The position numbers and the translations under genes were made by a program. From Haloprofundus marisrubri (GTDB taxonomy: Archaea > Halobacteriota > Halobacteria > Halobacteriales > Haloferacaceae), in contig NZ_LOPU01000029.1 in the NCBI RefSeq assembly GCF_001469955.1, forward strand, positions 310,001 to 374,000: a DNA stretch of 64,000 bases, read 5' to 3'. Shown here one piece after another: positions 1 through 8,452 of this stretch. Under the pieces are notes generated by a model. The model ran no database searches, was not told the origin of the DNA, and saw only the letters and a program-made list of their open reading frames with translations. Position 1 is the first letter of the stretch. Every line of letters starts with the position of its first letter.

Positions 1-149
1 AGATCAACGACGCGAAGAGTACCGACCCAGACGAGAAACTGCGATACGACTTAGAATATATCCGTCGTCAGTCGTTCTCCTTCGATGTGAAGATCATTGT
101 GCGGCAGGTCTGGAAGGTATTCGAAGACGTTTGGTCGACTCTGCGGTGA
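1..149 (+). CDS. Polyprenyl sugar-phosphate transferase, C-terminal tail only
   Basis: The frame is open from base 3 to the TGA at 147-149, giving 48 residues of a protein cut by the window edge. The visible tail contains KLRYDLEYIRRQSFSFD followed by VKIIVRQVW. Known of the family: bacterial-type sugar transferases (WbaP/EpsL class) end with a conserved Y-I-x-x-x-S-x-x-x-D-x-K-I segment before a last helix. Such enzymes move a sugar-1-phosphate from a nucleotide sugar to a polyprenyl or dolichyl phosphate at the inner face of the membrane and so start glycan assembly. That fits its position at the head of a run of glycosyltransferases. The catalytic region is outside the window, so the call rests on the tail and on context. 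Confidence 0.7.
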   Translation, partial: INDAKSTDPDEKLRYDLEYIRRQSFSFDVKIIVRQVWKVFEDVWSTLR

Positions 150-217
150 AGGATCCGGGAACGAGACACTGAACCGCAATCGGTGCGCTCTTGCGTGCGA
201 CGCCGGACGGATTTCGT

Positions 218-1348
218 ATGCGAATTCTTCGCGTCGCGCAGAAACTCTATCCGGAAGTGAAAGGCGGTGGTCCATATCACGTTCATGCGATGAGCCGCGA
301 CCAGGCGGCGATGGGTCACGACGTAACCGTCTTGACCGTCAGTGACGATATCGACAATCCTCATAGGGAAGATCGAGACGGGTACTCTGTCGTACGGTAC
401 CCGACGACCGTGAGTGCACTCGGAAACGATATTTCTGGTGGCGTTGCATCCTTCCTCCAGACTGCTCACTCTTATGACGTAATTCACGCACATTCGCATC
501 TGTACTTTTCGACGAATCTCGCGGCCCTGAAGCGACGGTCGGGCGATATTCCGCTGGCGATAACGAACCACGGGTTGTACTCGCAGAATGCGCCAGAGTG
601 GCTGTTCGATCTGTACCTGCGGAGTGTTGGGCAGTGGACGTTCAACCAGGCCGATGTAGTGCTCTGTTATACGGAGACGGACAGACAGCGGGTTCGTAGT
701 TTCAATGTAAATTCGCGTATCGAGGTTGTCTCTAATGGTATCGACACAGAGCGTTTCTGTCCGAGTGGTCCGAAGAGCTCTCTGATTGAGGACGAGGTGC
801 CGGTTGTGCTTTTCGTCGGCCGCTTGGTCGAGGGCAAACAACCTAGAAAAGTAATCGAATCTCTCGCATTGCTTCGAGAGAAATGCCCTGACGCTGAACT
901 CTATATCTGCGGAAGCGGTCCGTTGCAAGGTGAACTCAAAGAACTCACCGAACGGTTAGAACTCGCAGACGCTGTTCACTTTTTGGGTTACATATCCTAC
1001 GACGAGATGCCGCAGGTGTACCGATCCGGTGACGTGTTGCTACTCCCGAGTCGTGCAGAAGGCCTACCACGTACAGTTTTGGAGGCCATGGCTTCGGGGT
1101 TGCCGGTTGTTGTGAGCGAGCTTGAACAGATGACTGATGTCGTCGGCGACGCTGGGTATTTTGTTGATGCCGAGGATAGTCGATCTATCGCCCAAGCACT
1201 CGTCTCCTGTCTCGATCACCAAGACTCGAATGTGATAGGTACACGTGCGAGATCACGTATCGTCGAACAGTACCACTGGCCTCGGACTGTGGAAAAAACC
1301 ACAGACGTGCTTACATCGTTGGTGGAAAGAAATCGATATATGCAATAG
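218..1348 (+). CDS. GT4-family glycosyltransferase
   Basis: Cytoplasmic glycosyltransferase of 376 residues with two Rossmann lobes (GT-B fold). The N-terminal lobe begins MRILRVAQKLYPEVKGGG, the usual glycine-rich opening of GT4 enzymes. The C-terminal lobe has VLFVGRLVEGK, then ICGSGPL, then the nucleotide-sugar site EGLPRTVLEAMASGLPVV, which carries the E-x7-E motif. It would add a sugar from an NDP-sugar to a lipid-linked or nascent glycan; donor and acceptor cannot be read from sequence. I start it at the ATG at 218 because the family fold starts there; an ATG at 191 would add nine residues of no recognisable character. It lies 68 bases after the sugar transferase on the same strand and probably shares its transcript. 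Confidence 0.9.
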   Translation: MRILRVAQKLYPEVKGGGPYHVHAMSRDQAAMGHDVTVLTVSDDIDNPHREDRDGYSVVRYPTTVSALGNDISGGVASFLQTAHSYDVIHAHSHLYFSTNLAALKRRSGDIPLAITNHGLYSQNAPEWLFDLYLRSVGQWTFNQADVVLCYTETDRQRVRSFNVNSRIEVVSNGIDTERFCPSGPKSSLIEDEVPVVLFVGRLVEGKQPRKVIESLALLREKCPDAELYICGSGPLQGELKELTERLELADAVHFLGYISYDEMPQVYRSGDVLLLPSRAEGLPRTVLEAMASGLPVVVSELEQMTDVVGDAGYFVDAEDSRSIAQALVSCLDHQDSNVIGTRARSRIVEQYHWPRTVEKTTDVLTSLVERNRYMQ

Positions 1349-1364
1349 AGCTCTTCGGACGAAT

Positions 1365-1637
1365 ATGGCTCGCGACCTCGTTGAGATAATCAAGCACTCC
1401 GTATTCTATCGTAGCGCGATGCGAGTGCGCGAGTGGGCTGAGGGAACTGCTGCCACGACTCTGTTGAACGACGAACGAGTCTTAGTCGGACTTCTCGGAG
1501 TATTTTTGATATTCAGTATCGTTCGCGTGCTGTCTTCCGGCATGGACGTGACTGTTAAATTTCTCAGTTTCGCTCTCCTCTTCGTGGTCCTTACCGCGCT
1601 GACGTGGAACTACACCGAGCCACTGACGGAACACTAA
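1365..1637 (+). CDS. Small two-helix membrane protein of the glycan island
   Basis: Ninety residues starting MARDLVEIIKHS. An amphipathic N-terminal part of about 45 residues is followed by two hydrophobic helices (VLVGLLGVFLIFSIVRVL and VKFLSFALLFVVLTALTW) joined by a short loop. No enzyme motif is visible. It follows the GT4 gene by 16 bases on the same strand, so it may be co-transcribed and could anchor or assist the glycosyltransferases; this is inference. Its last 156 bases overlap, tail to tail, the 3' end of the membrane protein gene on the other strand. Function unknown; the ordered charge and hydrophobicity pattern argues for a real gene. Confidence 0.65.
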   Translation: MARDLVEIIKHSVFYRSAMRVREWAEGTAATTLLNDERVLVGLLGVFLIFSIVRVLSSGMDVTVKFLSFALLFVVLTALTWNYTEPLTEH

Positions 1638-2786
1638 TTCCCAGCGTTGAATTACTGGTGCAGCCATGATGACGAGAAGAAACTCGAAGACGATTCTGTG
1701 ACGGACGTTCGTTCCGAAGTTCGAGTTGATGGCTCCATAACCCATGATACCGGCGAGATAGACGACAACTAAGAAAACAGCCACTGTTTCGTCATACTCA
1801 CAGTGGTACAGAGAGCGTACCGCGCTAACGAAGAGGATAATTACAATGACTGTTGCGGCAAACGCGAGGAGATGAAAGATCGACTCTATGTGGAGCGGGA
1901 ACGGTGCAAACTGGAAATAGAGCGCTCGTGCTGGTGCCACGAGTAGGAAATCGAGCCAAGAAGTGTACTGCATTCCTTCGAGATAAACAGCGCCACCTGA
2001 TGCGCGGTACGCAAGCTGGTAGTTGGCACGCTCGAAGGAGTAGAGAAGTTCGGCGAACAACGCGAATCCGACGAGCCCAATTCCTCCAAGAAGTGTTGTC
2101 AATGCTGGTAATGAGATATCCGACTCTAATGCCCGAAGAACTTCTACGACTCCAGCTGCAGCGAGTCCAAGCAAGAGAACAAGTGCAAGTTCGGGACGGA
2201 GCAAATACACGAGACCCCACAGCGGCGGGAGTACCAGTCCTCTGACCTCGTCTCGTGAGAGCATACACTGAATTGATAGGCTGAGAAACACGAAGAACAG
2301 ACAGACCGATAACGCATCTCGCATCGGCACAGCAAAAAATAGGAACGGAAGCGGAAGGAACAACACGAGTGTCATCACTCCGTGGCTTCTGTCGGAGAGG
2401 TTCGGATACAGTTGTCGAACGATGTACGAAATGGGGGGGTAGACGAGTACAGCCAGAAGGGCGTTGAACACTGAGACTACTGCTGGATCTGGCGAGAAAA
2501 CTACGTACAGTAGGCCTTGGAATGTCCCAAACGACGCAACAGTTGATGATGCAGTTACGGGACCTCCGGTCGCAAACGCTACTGCGGCTTCATGGAATTT
2601 ACTGATATCCCACGAGTACGGAACATTCGGAATTAAAAGGAGTGACACTATTAGGTGACCAATGAACGAGAGTGTCGCCATGAGTCGATAAGTCAAATCC
2701 CCGTAGTAACGCACTAGGAGAGCAAGAACCAGAGAAGCCGTGATGACGGCGTAAACAACCATCAGGCGAATAGGGTCTATCGCCAT
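1482..2786 (-). CDS. Polytopic membrane protein, Wzy/GT-C-like
   Basis: A 434-residue integral membrane protein with roughly ten to eleven hydrophobic helices from residue 5 to about 385 and a charged, cytoplasmic-looking tail rich in E, K and H. Near the end it has NSNFGTNVRHRIVFEF. Segments of the N-x-G-T-x-x-R-H/Y-R type are common just before the last helices of haloarchaeal polysaccharide polymerase and GT-C-like proteins. Its place between glycosyltransferases suggests a glycan polymerase or lipid-linked sugar transferase, but substrate and reaction are not readable. The tail (about the last 50 residues) is encoded antisense to the end of the neighbouring small gene, so the true stop of one of the two genes deserves checking. 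Confidence 0.75.
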   Translation of the reverse strand: MAIDPIRLMVVYAVITASLVLALLVRYYGDLTYRLMATLSFIGHLIVSLLLIPNVPYSWDISKFHEAAVAFATGGPVTASSTVASFGTFQGLLYVVFSPDPAVVSVFNALLAVLVYPPISYIVRQLYPNLSDRSHGVMTLVLFLPLPFLFFAVPMRDALSVCLFFVFLSLSIQCMLSRDEVRGLVLPPLWGLVYLLRPELALVLLLGLAAAGVVEVLRALESDISLPALTTLLGGIGLVGFALFAELLYSFERANYQLAYRASGGAVYLEGMQYTSWLDFLLVAPARALYFQFAPFPLHIESIFHLLAFAATVIVIILFVSAVRSLYHCEYDETVAVFLVVVYLAGIMGYGAINSNFGTNVRHRIVFEFLLVIMAAPVIQRWELVFRQWLGVVPRQRGKDHEEESETEKFNSHVHAGRQHANDTEYQKYSEKSD

Positions 2787-2884
2787 ACAAAACTCATTCG
2801 CTAACCGACTGATGGAGAACAGTTTTGGTGTCTCAGGAAAAATTTAATTCGTTCAGAAATTCCGGTAGCGTCTCTGTGTAATTG

Positions 2885-4087
2885 TCATTGTTCTATCATT
2901 CGTTCGTATATTTTCTCGGTGCGTTCGGTCAGAACCTCGAAATTCCGTTGTTCTGTAGTGTAACTGTGGCCACGAGATCCCATCTTTCGTCGAAGTTCTT
3001 CGGAATTCAAGAGTTTAGAAACTGCCACCGAGAAGTCGGGTACGGTGTAATTGACAGCAAAGCCACCACCAGACGCATCAAGTACCGATTGTTGATCCGG
3101 GGTCGCCGAGGCTACCACGGGTGTACGTAAACTCATATATTCGAGTGTTTTAATCGGGGCATTCGTTCTGAGAAGCCCATCCGTCGGGAGGGGAGAGACA
3201 CCTACATCGGCGGCAGCCACCGCACGATGGAGTTCATTTCGATCGGATATCCAGCCTGTGAACGTGATTTTCGACGACATCCCTGACTGCGAAGCGAGGC
3301 GCTGAAGTCTCTCTCGGTTCTCTGGGAACCGTCCCCCGGCAATCACCAGTTCGGTATCGTGTTTTTCGTTTACTTCTGCAAGAACGTCAAAGAGGAAATC
3401 CAAGCGACGGAGAGGGGTCAGCGTACCCATGTAGAGCATCAGGTACTCGCTTTTGAGACCGTATGCTTCCCGAAAAGGTTCTCCGTTCGGAACTTCGTCT
3501 ATGACCTCGGTTCCGGTGGGTAGTACCTCCATTGGCATCTCGTAGCCTGATTGACTCAGGTACTGCTTCATCGCTTCGCTGATTGGGAGTACAGTATCCG
3601 CGTTCACCGCAATAGTGCGACGTAACCGCTGCCCCAAGTGACCTTTTACCCACGCCGCTCGATTCTCGAATCCCTCGTGGTAGCCCTCGACGAGCGTTTC
3701 GGCTTTCAGATGTGATATTTGATGAGCGAACGCTACGTCGCGAGTGTTCGCGATGTGTGCTGCAGCAAGTCCCATCGGGAGGTCGTTTCGGACGTGAACG
3801 ACGTCGAAGTCGGCGAAGTCGATATCCGTTGAGAACAACGCGTTCTCGGTTATTCTTCCAGTTCGGTAGCGGAGGTAGTTTCGAACGGGGTTGAACGCTG
3901 TTGTCGGCAGAACGTAGACATCTGAGTGATTCCACGTTTGGTGCTCGGTACACGTTTGATTCGGGTCATCCGGTCGCATCACCCACGTCACGTCGTGGCC
4001 GCGTTTGACGAAGTTCTCGGCGTAGACGTTCGTTAGAAACTGGTGGTCGCAGGGGTAGGTCCAGTCGGTGAGTAATAGGATGTTCAT
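2885..4087 (-). CDS. GT4-family glycosyltransferase
   Basis: Four hundred residues with a GT-B fold: N-terminal MNILLLTDWTYPCDHQFL with FVKRGHDVTWV, central VLPISEAMKQYL, then the C-terminal lobe YMGTLTPLRRLD, VIAGGRFPENRERL, FTGWISDRNELH and the donor-site region APIKTLEYMSLRTPVVAS. The usual E-x7-E is reduced here to N-A-P-I-K-T-L-E, so one acidic residue differs from the textbook motif. It likely adds one sugar in the glycan assembled by this island. It reads away from the asparagine-synthase-like gene; the roughly 100-base divergent gap between them could hold both promoters. Donor and acceptor unknown. Confidence 0.88.
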   Translation of the reverse strand: MNILLLTDWTYPCDHQFLTNVYAENFVKRGHDVTWVMRPDDPNQTCTEHQTWNHSDVYVLPTTAFNPVRNYLRYRTGRITENALFSTDIDFADFDVVHVRNDLPMGLAAAHIANTRDVAFAHQISHLKAETLVEGYHEGFENRAAWVKGHLGQRLRRTIAVNADTVLPISEAMKQYLSQSGYEMPMEVLPTGTEVIDEVPNGEPFREAYGLKSEYLMLYMGTLTPLRRLDFLFDVLAEVNEKHDTELVIAGGRFPENRERLQRLASQSGMSSKITFTGWISDRNELHRAVAAADVGVSPLPTDGLLRTNAPIKTLEYMSLRTPVVASATPDQQSVLDASGGGFAVNYTVPDFSVAVSKLLNSEELRRKMGSRGHSYTTEQRNFEVLTERTEKIYERMIEQ

Positions 4088-4194
4088 TTCATCTTTTTCC
4101 GTTACAGCGATTAGGTAAAAGTGGCACGTTCATCGCCGTGTCTCTCTGCGCTATTCTGTTGCCACTCTTGTGAACTGTTTCAGAATAACTCTCC

Positions 4195-5490
4195 GTGAGA
4201 ATTTTATACCTAATTGGATTGGCAGAGTATGTAGTGAACGAATCTAACTCTTGGTCGATGAATGACTGTCTGACATTTCTATATTTTCGTTACTGTCCTG
4301 CCGGTGGAACAACAGATATCCCACCACAAATTCGGAGTGCCATCTCCAACCAACCTCTTGAAAGTTCCAAACAGAATCTACTAGAACGTGGTAAACAATG
4401 TGTACGGGATTCTATAAAAAAATATATCGAAGATGTGGGTGAGAATAACACACATGTAGTTCCTCTTAGTGGTGGACTTGACTCCCGGACAATACTAGCG
4501 GGTCTAGTCACGAGCGACGAAATAGATCAACAAGATGTCATAACTGTGAGTTTTGGATCTCCCAAGACATGGGACTTTGAGTTAGGACAGCAAATTGCAA
4601 GAGCCGCAGGCGTGAAAAACATTGCAATAGACCTCACGAGCTCTGAGATAGATTGGTCTATAGACAAATTACTTAACGTTGCGCAGTTATCCTCGAAACC
4701 AGTACCAATTTTAGAAGCACGGGCCAATCGACTCCCTATCGAGAATTTTGAACAGGAAAACACCGTCTTTTGGTCTGGATTCATGGGTGACCCTAGTGTG
4801 GGATCCCACCAGCCCTCAGATCTTCATGGCGATTGGGAACTAGCCAAATCCGAGTTCATAGATGATAATTTGATCATGGGCGATTCTCTACTCCATAAGC
4901 CAGATTTCTTTGAGCATTTGCCGAATGAAGCATATTTTGATGAATCACTTCTGAGCTATGAAGAGCAATTAGACTTTGCTATTAGACAGGAGAACTATAT
5001 CCGACCAACAGTTGTACCTGACAAACAATATCTCACACCATTTTTCTGTGATGAGTGGCTCTCCTTTTGGCTAAACATTCCGAGAAATCAACGTAGAGGC
5101 CGTAAGTTGTTTAGACGGGTTGTTTGTTCAGCATTTCCGGATCTATTTTCACTCCCATCTAGCACAAATTATGGACTCCCGATTACGTCTTCCAGACTAT
5201 TAGGGAACATTAATGGTGTGAAGAAAATTGCCACAAATTGGCTGACCAGCAAGATATATGCGAGAACATACACACATCCGAATACCAATTATTTAAATTT
5301 CGGACCCTCACTTCGGGGGCCTAATCAGTTGCATAAAAGTGCCGAATATCTTTTAGAATCATTTGAAGAACGAGACATCTTGGAAACCAATCTCAGTTCA
5401 GTATGGAACCGGCATCAGGCCGGTGAAGATCATACAGAGTTAATCCGTTCGGTCATGTCTCTTGAATCTCATATGCTGTCCAATCAATAA
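4195..5490 (+). CDS. Asparagine-synthase-like ATP pyrophosphatase lacking the glutaminase domain
   Basis: This 431-residue protein carries the PP-loop VVPLSGGLDSRTI (about residues 88-100) and other synthetase-domain features, including a distal DKQYLTPFFCDEWLSFW segment. Full asparagine synthases have about 200 residues of Ntn-type glutaminase before this domain, starting with a catalytic Cys2; here only a remnant (CLTFLYFRYCPAGGTTDIP) precedes the synthetase fold. It must therefore use free ammonia or another amine, or amidate/activate a carboxyl group. Such proteins are frequent in surface-glycan loci, where they are thought to amidate uronic acids. The start is GTG at 4195; an ATG at 4258 is possible. 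The gene is distinctly AT-rich: bases 4381-4440 are about 35 percent GC, which suggests transfer. Confidence 0.8.
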   Translation: MRILYLIGLAEYVVNESNSWSMNDCLTFLYFRYCPAGGTTDIPPQIRSAISNQPLESSKQNLLERGKQCVRDSIKKYIEDVGENNTHVVPLSGGLDSRTILAGLVTSDEIDQQDVITVSFGSPKTWDFELGQQIARAAGVKNIAIDLTSSEIDWSIDKLLNVAQLSSKPVPILEARANRLPIENFEQENTVFWSGFMGDPSVGSHQPSDLHGDWELAKSEFIDDNLIMGDSLLHKPDFFEHLPNEAYFDESLLSYEEQLDFAIRQENYIRPTVVPDKQYLTPFFCDEWLSFWLNIPRNQRRGRKLFRRVVCSAFPDLFSLPSSTNYGLPITSSRLLGNINGVKKIATNWLTSKIYARTYTHPNTNYLNFGPSLRGPNQLHKSAEYLLESFEERDILETNLSSVWNRHQAGEDHTELIRSVMSLESHMLSNQ

Positions 5491-6392
5491 ATTCTCCCAA
5501 GCAGGTCTTTAATTAGGTTTCCAATCATAGTCTTTAGGTCTCTCAACTTAATACGTCGTATCAGTCTGAACAGAATAATTGCCCGCTCCTCTTTGCGATT
5601 TGTAACTACTGTTTTCCCCAAACTTGTGAAGTATACACGATTTTTCTCCAGTCTATTTATTTCCTGAACTGCGTCTGTTACGTCCCCTCCCTGACGAGCT
5701 CCATGACCATTCACTTCTTTGAGTCGGCCGTGGAAAACCTTCACTCTTCGACTCACACGGCCGTACGTTCGGAAAATACAATTGTACTCCCGAGTTAGCG
5801 TGTGTATCCCTACGCCCGAATTGTAGAGAGAGCGTCTAAACGAAGCTTGATCTGGTGGATGATCCATGACACAATCACAATCATATCTATATTCTTCTCT
5901 CCAATCTGAAAATAGATTGGATACATCTTCATTAGATTTGAATGCGATCACTCCAGTATTGTATTCTGGCACACCTTCGGGTAGTGTGTTTAAGGGATGG
6001 TCTTTGGGGACATTCACCTCTCCAAAGTTGTATTCTGTAAGATTATGTGCCGCAGCCACGTCCCATTCGTTTAGAATCTCAAACAATTCATTGACTCCCT
6101 CTCCAAGATAAATATCTGTGTCAAAATAAATGGTATTTTTAAACGGAGTTTTGTGTATGTTCTGTACTTTAACCCCAAAGTCACCAGAATTAGTCTGTGA
6201 CTCAAGTACAATATCAAAAATACCTGGGGGAGAATCAACCCACTTTCTACTGGTAACTAGTGCAATCGGAATCTCTCCCATAGTCTCTCTGACTGACTGT
6301 GCGGATTTTTCTGCTTCTTCGATGAAATCATCTTCCGTAGCTATGTATAATATGCCCCTCTCAGGAGAAGACGCAGAAACATTATCGAACAT
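5484..6392 (-). CDS. GT8-like nucleotide-sugar glycosyltransferase
   Basis: A soluble 302-residue protein with a GT-A-like layout. It begins with GILYIATEDDFIEEAEKSA, includes the DxD-type metal and nucleotide-sugar motif NTIYFDTDIYLGEG near residue 93, and has VPEYNTGVIAFK, the N-T-G segment typical of GT8/glycogenin-like enzymes. It probably transfers a hexose during glycan assembly in the cytoplasm. The gene is as AT-rich as the asparagine-synthase-like gene it faces, and the two converge with a 7-base overlap, so they look like one acquired block. Donor and acceptor unknown. A member of another DxD family with similar folds cannot be excluded. Confidence 0.75.
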   Translation of the reverse strand: MFDNVSASSPERGILYIATEDDFIEEAEKSAQSVRETMGEIPIALVTSRKWVDSPPGIFDIVLESQTNSGDFGVKVQNIHKTPFKNTIYFDTDIYLGEGVNELFEILNEWDVAAAHNLTEYNFGEVNVPKDHPLNTLPEGVPEYNTGVIAFKSNEDVSNLFSDWREEYRYDCDCVMDHPPDQASFRRSLYNSGVGIHTLTREYNCIFRTYGRVSRRVKVFHGRLKEVNGHGARQGGDVTDAVQEINRLEKNRVYFTSLGKTVVTNRKEERAIILFRLIRRIKLRDLKTMIGNLIKDLLGRIY

Positions 6393-6481
6393 ACAAAAAA
6401 GACCTGTTTAGAATTAAAAAACCTTCCCATCAGACATCGATTCATTCAAAATTTGAACTATTCATCGGTCATAATTTTTAC

Positions 6482-8296
6482 CTACGAATATTGTATATTA
6501 TACAACTCTCCATACACTCCATTGTTTGAGAGAAGCTCTGCATGTGTCCCCGATTCCACTACTTGTCCCTTCTCCATCGTGTAAATCCGATCAGCGTTCG
6601 TCACCGTTGACAACCGATGCGCGATGACCAGCATCGCGTAGTCGCGCTCCATCCCCTCGATACCCTCGTGTACTCGTCTCTCCAGCGATGTGTCAAGGTC
6701 GCTCGTCGCCTCGTCGAGCACCAGCAAGTCGGCATCCTTCAACAACGCTCGCGCGATGGCGACGCGCTGACGCTGCCCACCCGAGAGCATGACGCCCTGA
6801 TCACCGAGCACTGTCTCGTAGCCGTTCGGCAGGTCGTCAACGAACTCAGTGATCTGGGCAATTTCACAGGCTGTTTCGAGTTCGTCTCGTGAGACGCTTC
6901 GGTTGCCGATGGTGACGTTCCGTTTGAGCGTGTCGTTGAAGATGTGGGGGTCCTGTCTGACCACGGATACGCGCGAACGCCACTCCTCTATACCGACCTC
7001 CGTGTGTGGCGTTCCATCGGCGGAAATCGTCCCCTCATCTGGGGTGTACATCCGCGCGAGCAGCGAGATGATAGTCGATTTGCCTGCCCCCGAGGGGCCA
7101 ACGAACGCGACGAACTCACCACGGTCCACGGCAAAGTCGACGCCACGAAGTACTGGTTCGTTCTCCTCGTCGTAACTGAATCGAACGTCGTCGAATGCGA
7201 TGGTGTCGATGCGGCCGGACAGCGGTTTCTCGCCCTCACTGGGTTCACGGTTCGCCGAGAGTTCGGCGACGAACGCCTGTGTCCGGACGAGATGCGGAAG
7301 TTCACCTTCGACACGGTAGACGAGTCGGTTCAGGTTGCTCACCTTCGGTCCGAGGCGGAACATCGCAAAGAGGAATACTCCGAGTGCTCCAAGTTCGAGC
7401 GACGAGAACGTTAGTGCGGCGTAGATGAGTACGAACACGCTCACCGCTGTCACCAACTGATAGAAGTTCGTTATCGCCGACTCGTTGCGAAGCAGTTTGA
7501 TCCGCGAGCGCTCAAACTGTTCGACAGATTTGGTGAACCCCTCTCGAAGTTCGCCGGCGAGACCAAACAGTTTCACGTCGCGTATCCCCTGCGTTCCAGC
7601 CTGTGCGTTCTCCTGAATCCCCTCTTTCGCGTCGGCCACCTCGTCACCCAGCGAGTAGCCGCCCTCCAGAACGTTTCGGAATAGCACCGCTACCGAAGCG
7701 AGGAGCGCTGCCGTGACGACAGTCAGTACGGGTGCAAGATACAACGCAATGGCGACGTACATTAACGACAACATCGCCTGCTCTACGGTTTGGAGCGCGT
7801 AGCGAATCACGCGCCCGGCGTACTCCGCCTGCGTGACGATAGCGTTGAGGATGTCGTCAGAGCCCTCCGTGTCGAAGTATCCGATTTCCGCGTTGAGTGC
7901 ATTGTTGAACGCCTCTTGCTGTAAGTGCCGGACGTACTGCGTCTCTATGGCACCACGGAACCATCCAACGAGGAAACTTGACGTGAACCTGACCGTCATG
8001 ATTGTGACGACACCTAGGACAAGATAGCCCATTGTGAATGGGATTCCGAGGATGCTATAGATAGAGAAAAATAATCCGAGCAACCCATCTGTCTCTCCTG
8101 GGTTGATGCCGCCCGCCTGCGCGAGTTCTACAATTGGTAGGATGAAGCTTAGGCCGAACCCCTCCAGCACTGCTGCGACGATGCTGAAGCAGACGACTGC
8201 AGAGGCGAGTTTCGGCTTGAATTTGGCGACTCGATACATCGCACGCAGCTTCTGACGCCAGTCGAGTTCGACGTTCGTATCTTGGAGAGTAGACAT
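6482..8296 (-). CDS. ABC exporter half-transporter (MsbA/PglK type), candidate lipid-linked glycan flippase
   Basis: A 604-residue fusion of a six-helix membrane domain (about residues 30-330) and an ABC ATPase. The ATPase shows Walker A VGPSGAGKST near residue 400, Q-loop VVRQDPHIFN, signature LSGGQRQRVAIARAL, Walker B LLVLDEATSDLD and H-loop IAHRLST, all intact. Half-transporters of this type work as homodimers and move lipids, lipid-linked sugars or drugs across the cytoplasmic membrane. Lying inside a glycan island whose other genes make a lipid-linked sugar, it is a good candidate for the flippase, as PglK is in Campylobacter. That role is inference; no specificity determinant is readable. 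GC content returns here to the level of the rest of the window. Confidence 0.88.
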   Translation of the reverse strand: MSTLQDTNVELDWRQKLRAMYRVAKFKPKLASAVVCFSIVAAVLEGFGLSFILPIVELAQAGGINPGETDGLLGLFFSIYSILGIPFTMGYLVLGVVTIMTVRFTSSFLVGWFRGAIETQYVRHLQQEAFNNALNAEIGYFDTEGSDDILNAIVTQAEYAGRVIRYALQTVEQAMLSLMYVAIALYLAPVLTVVTAALLASVAVLFRNVLEGGYSLGDEVADAKEGIQENAQAGTQGIRDVKLFGLAGELREGFTKSVEQFERSRIKLLRNESAITNFYQLVTAVSVFVLIYAALTFSSLELGALGVFLFAMFRLGPKVSNLNRLVYRVEGELPHLVRTQAFVAELSANREPSEGEKPLSGRIDTIAFDDVRFSYDEENEPVLRGVDFAVDRGEFVAFVGPSGAGKSTIISLLARMYTPDEGTISADGTPHTEVGIEEWRSRVSVVRQDPHIFNDTLKRNVTIGNRSVSRDELETACEIAQITEFVDDLPNGYETVLGDQGVMLSGGQRQRVAIARALLKDADLLVLDEATSDLDTSLERRVHEGIEGMERDYAMLVIAHRLSTVTNADRIYTMEKGQVVESGTHAELLSNNGVYGELYNIQYS

Positions 8297-8452
8297 GGAG
8301 CTAACCGGGGTCCGTTGGAGAATTTCTCACCGGGGCGAATACAAAACGGCGTCGTTATCCGGTTGTGACTATCCCGAAGATAGACGTGGTGATGTCCCGC
8401 AAGAGGAGGACGGAGAAAGGCAGAGAATTCGAACGACTGGGGTTCGAGTCTC

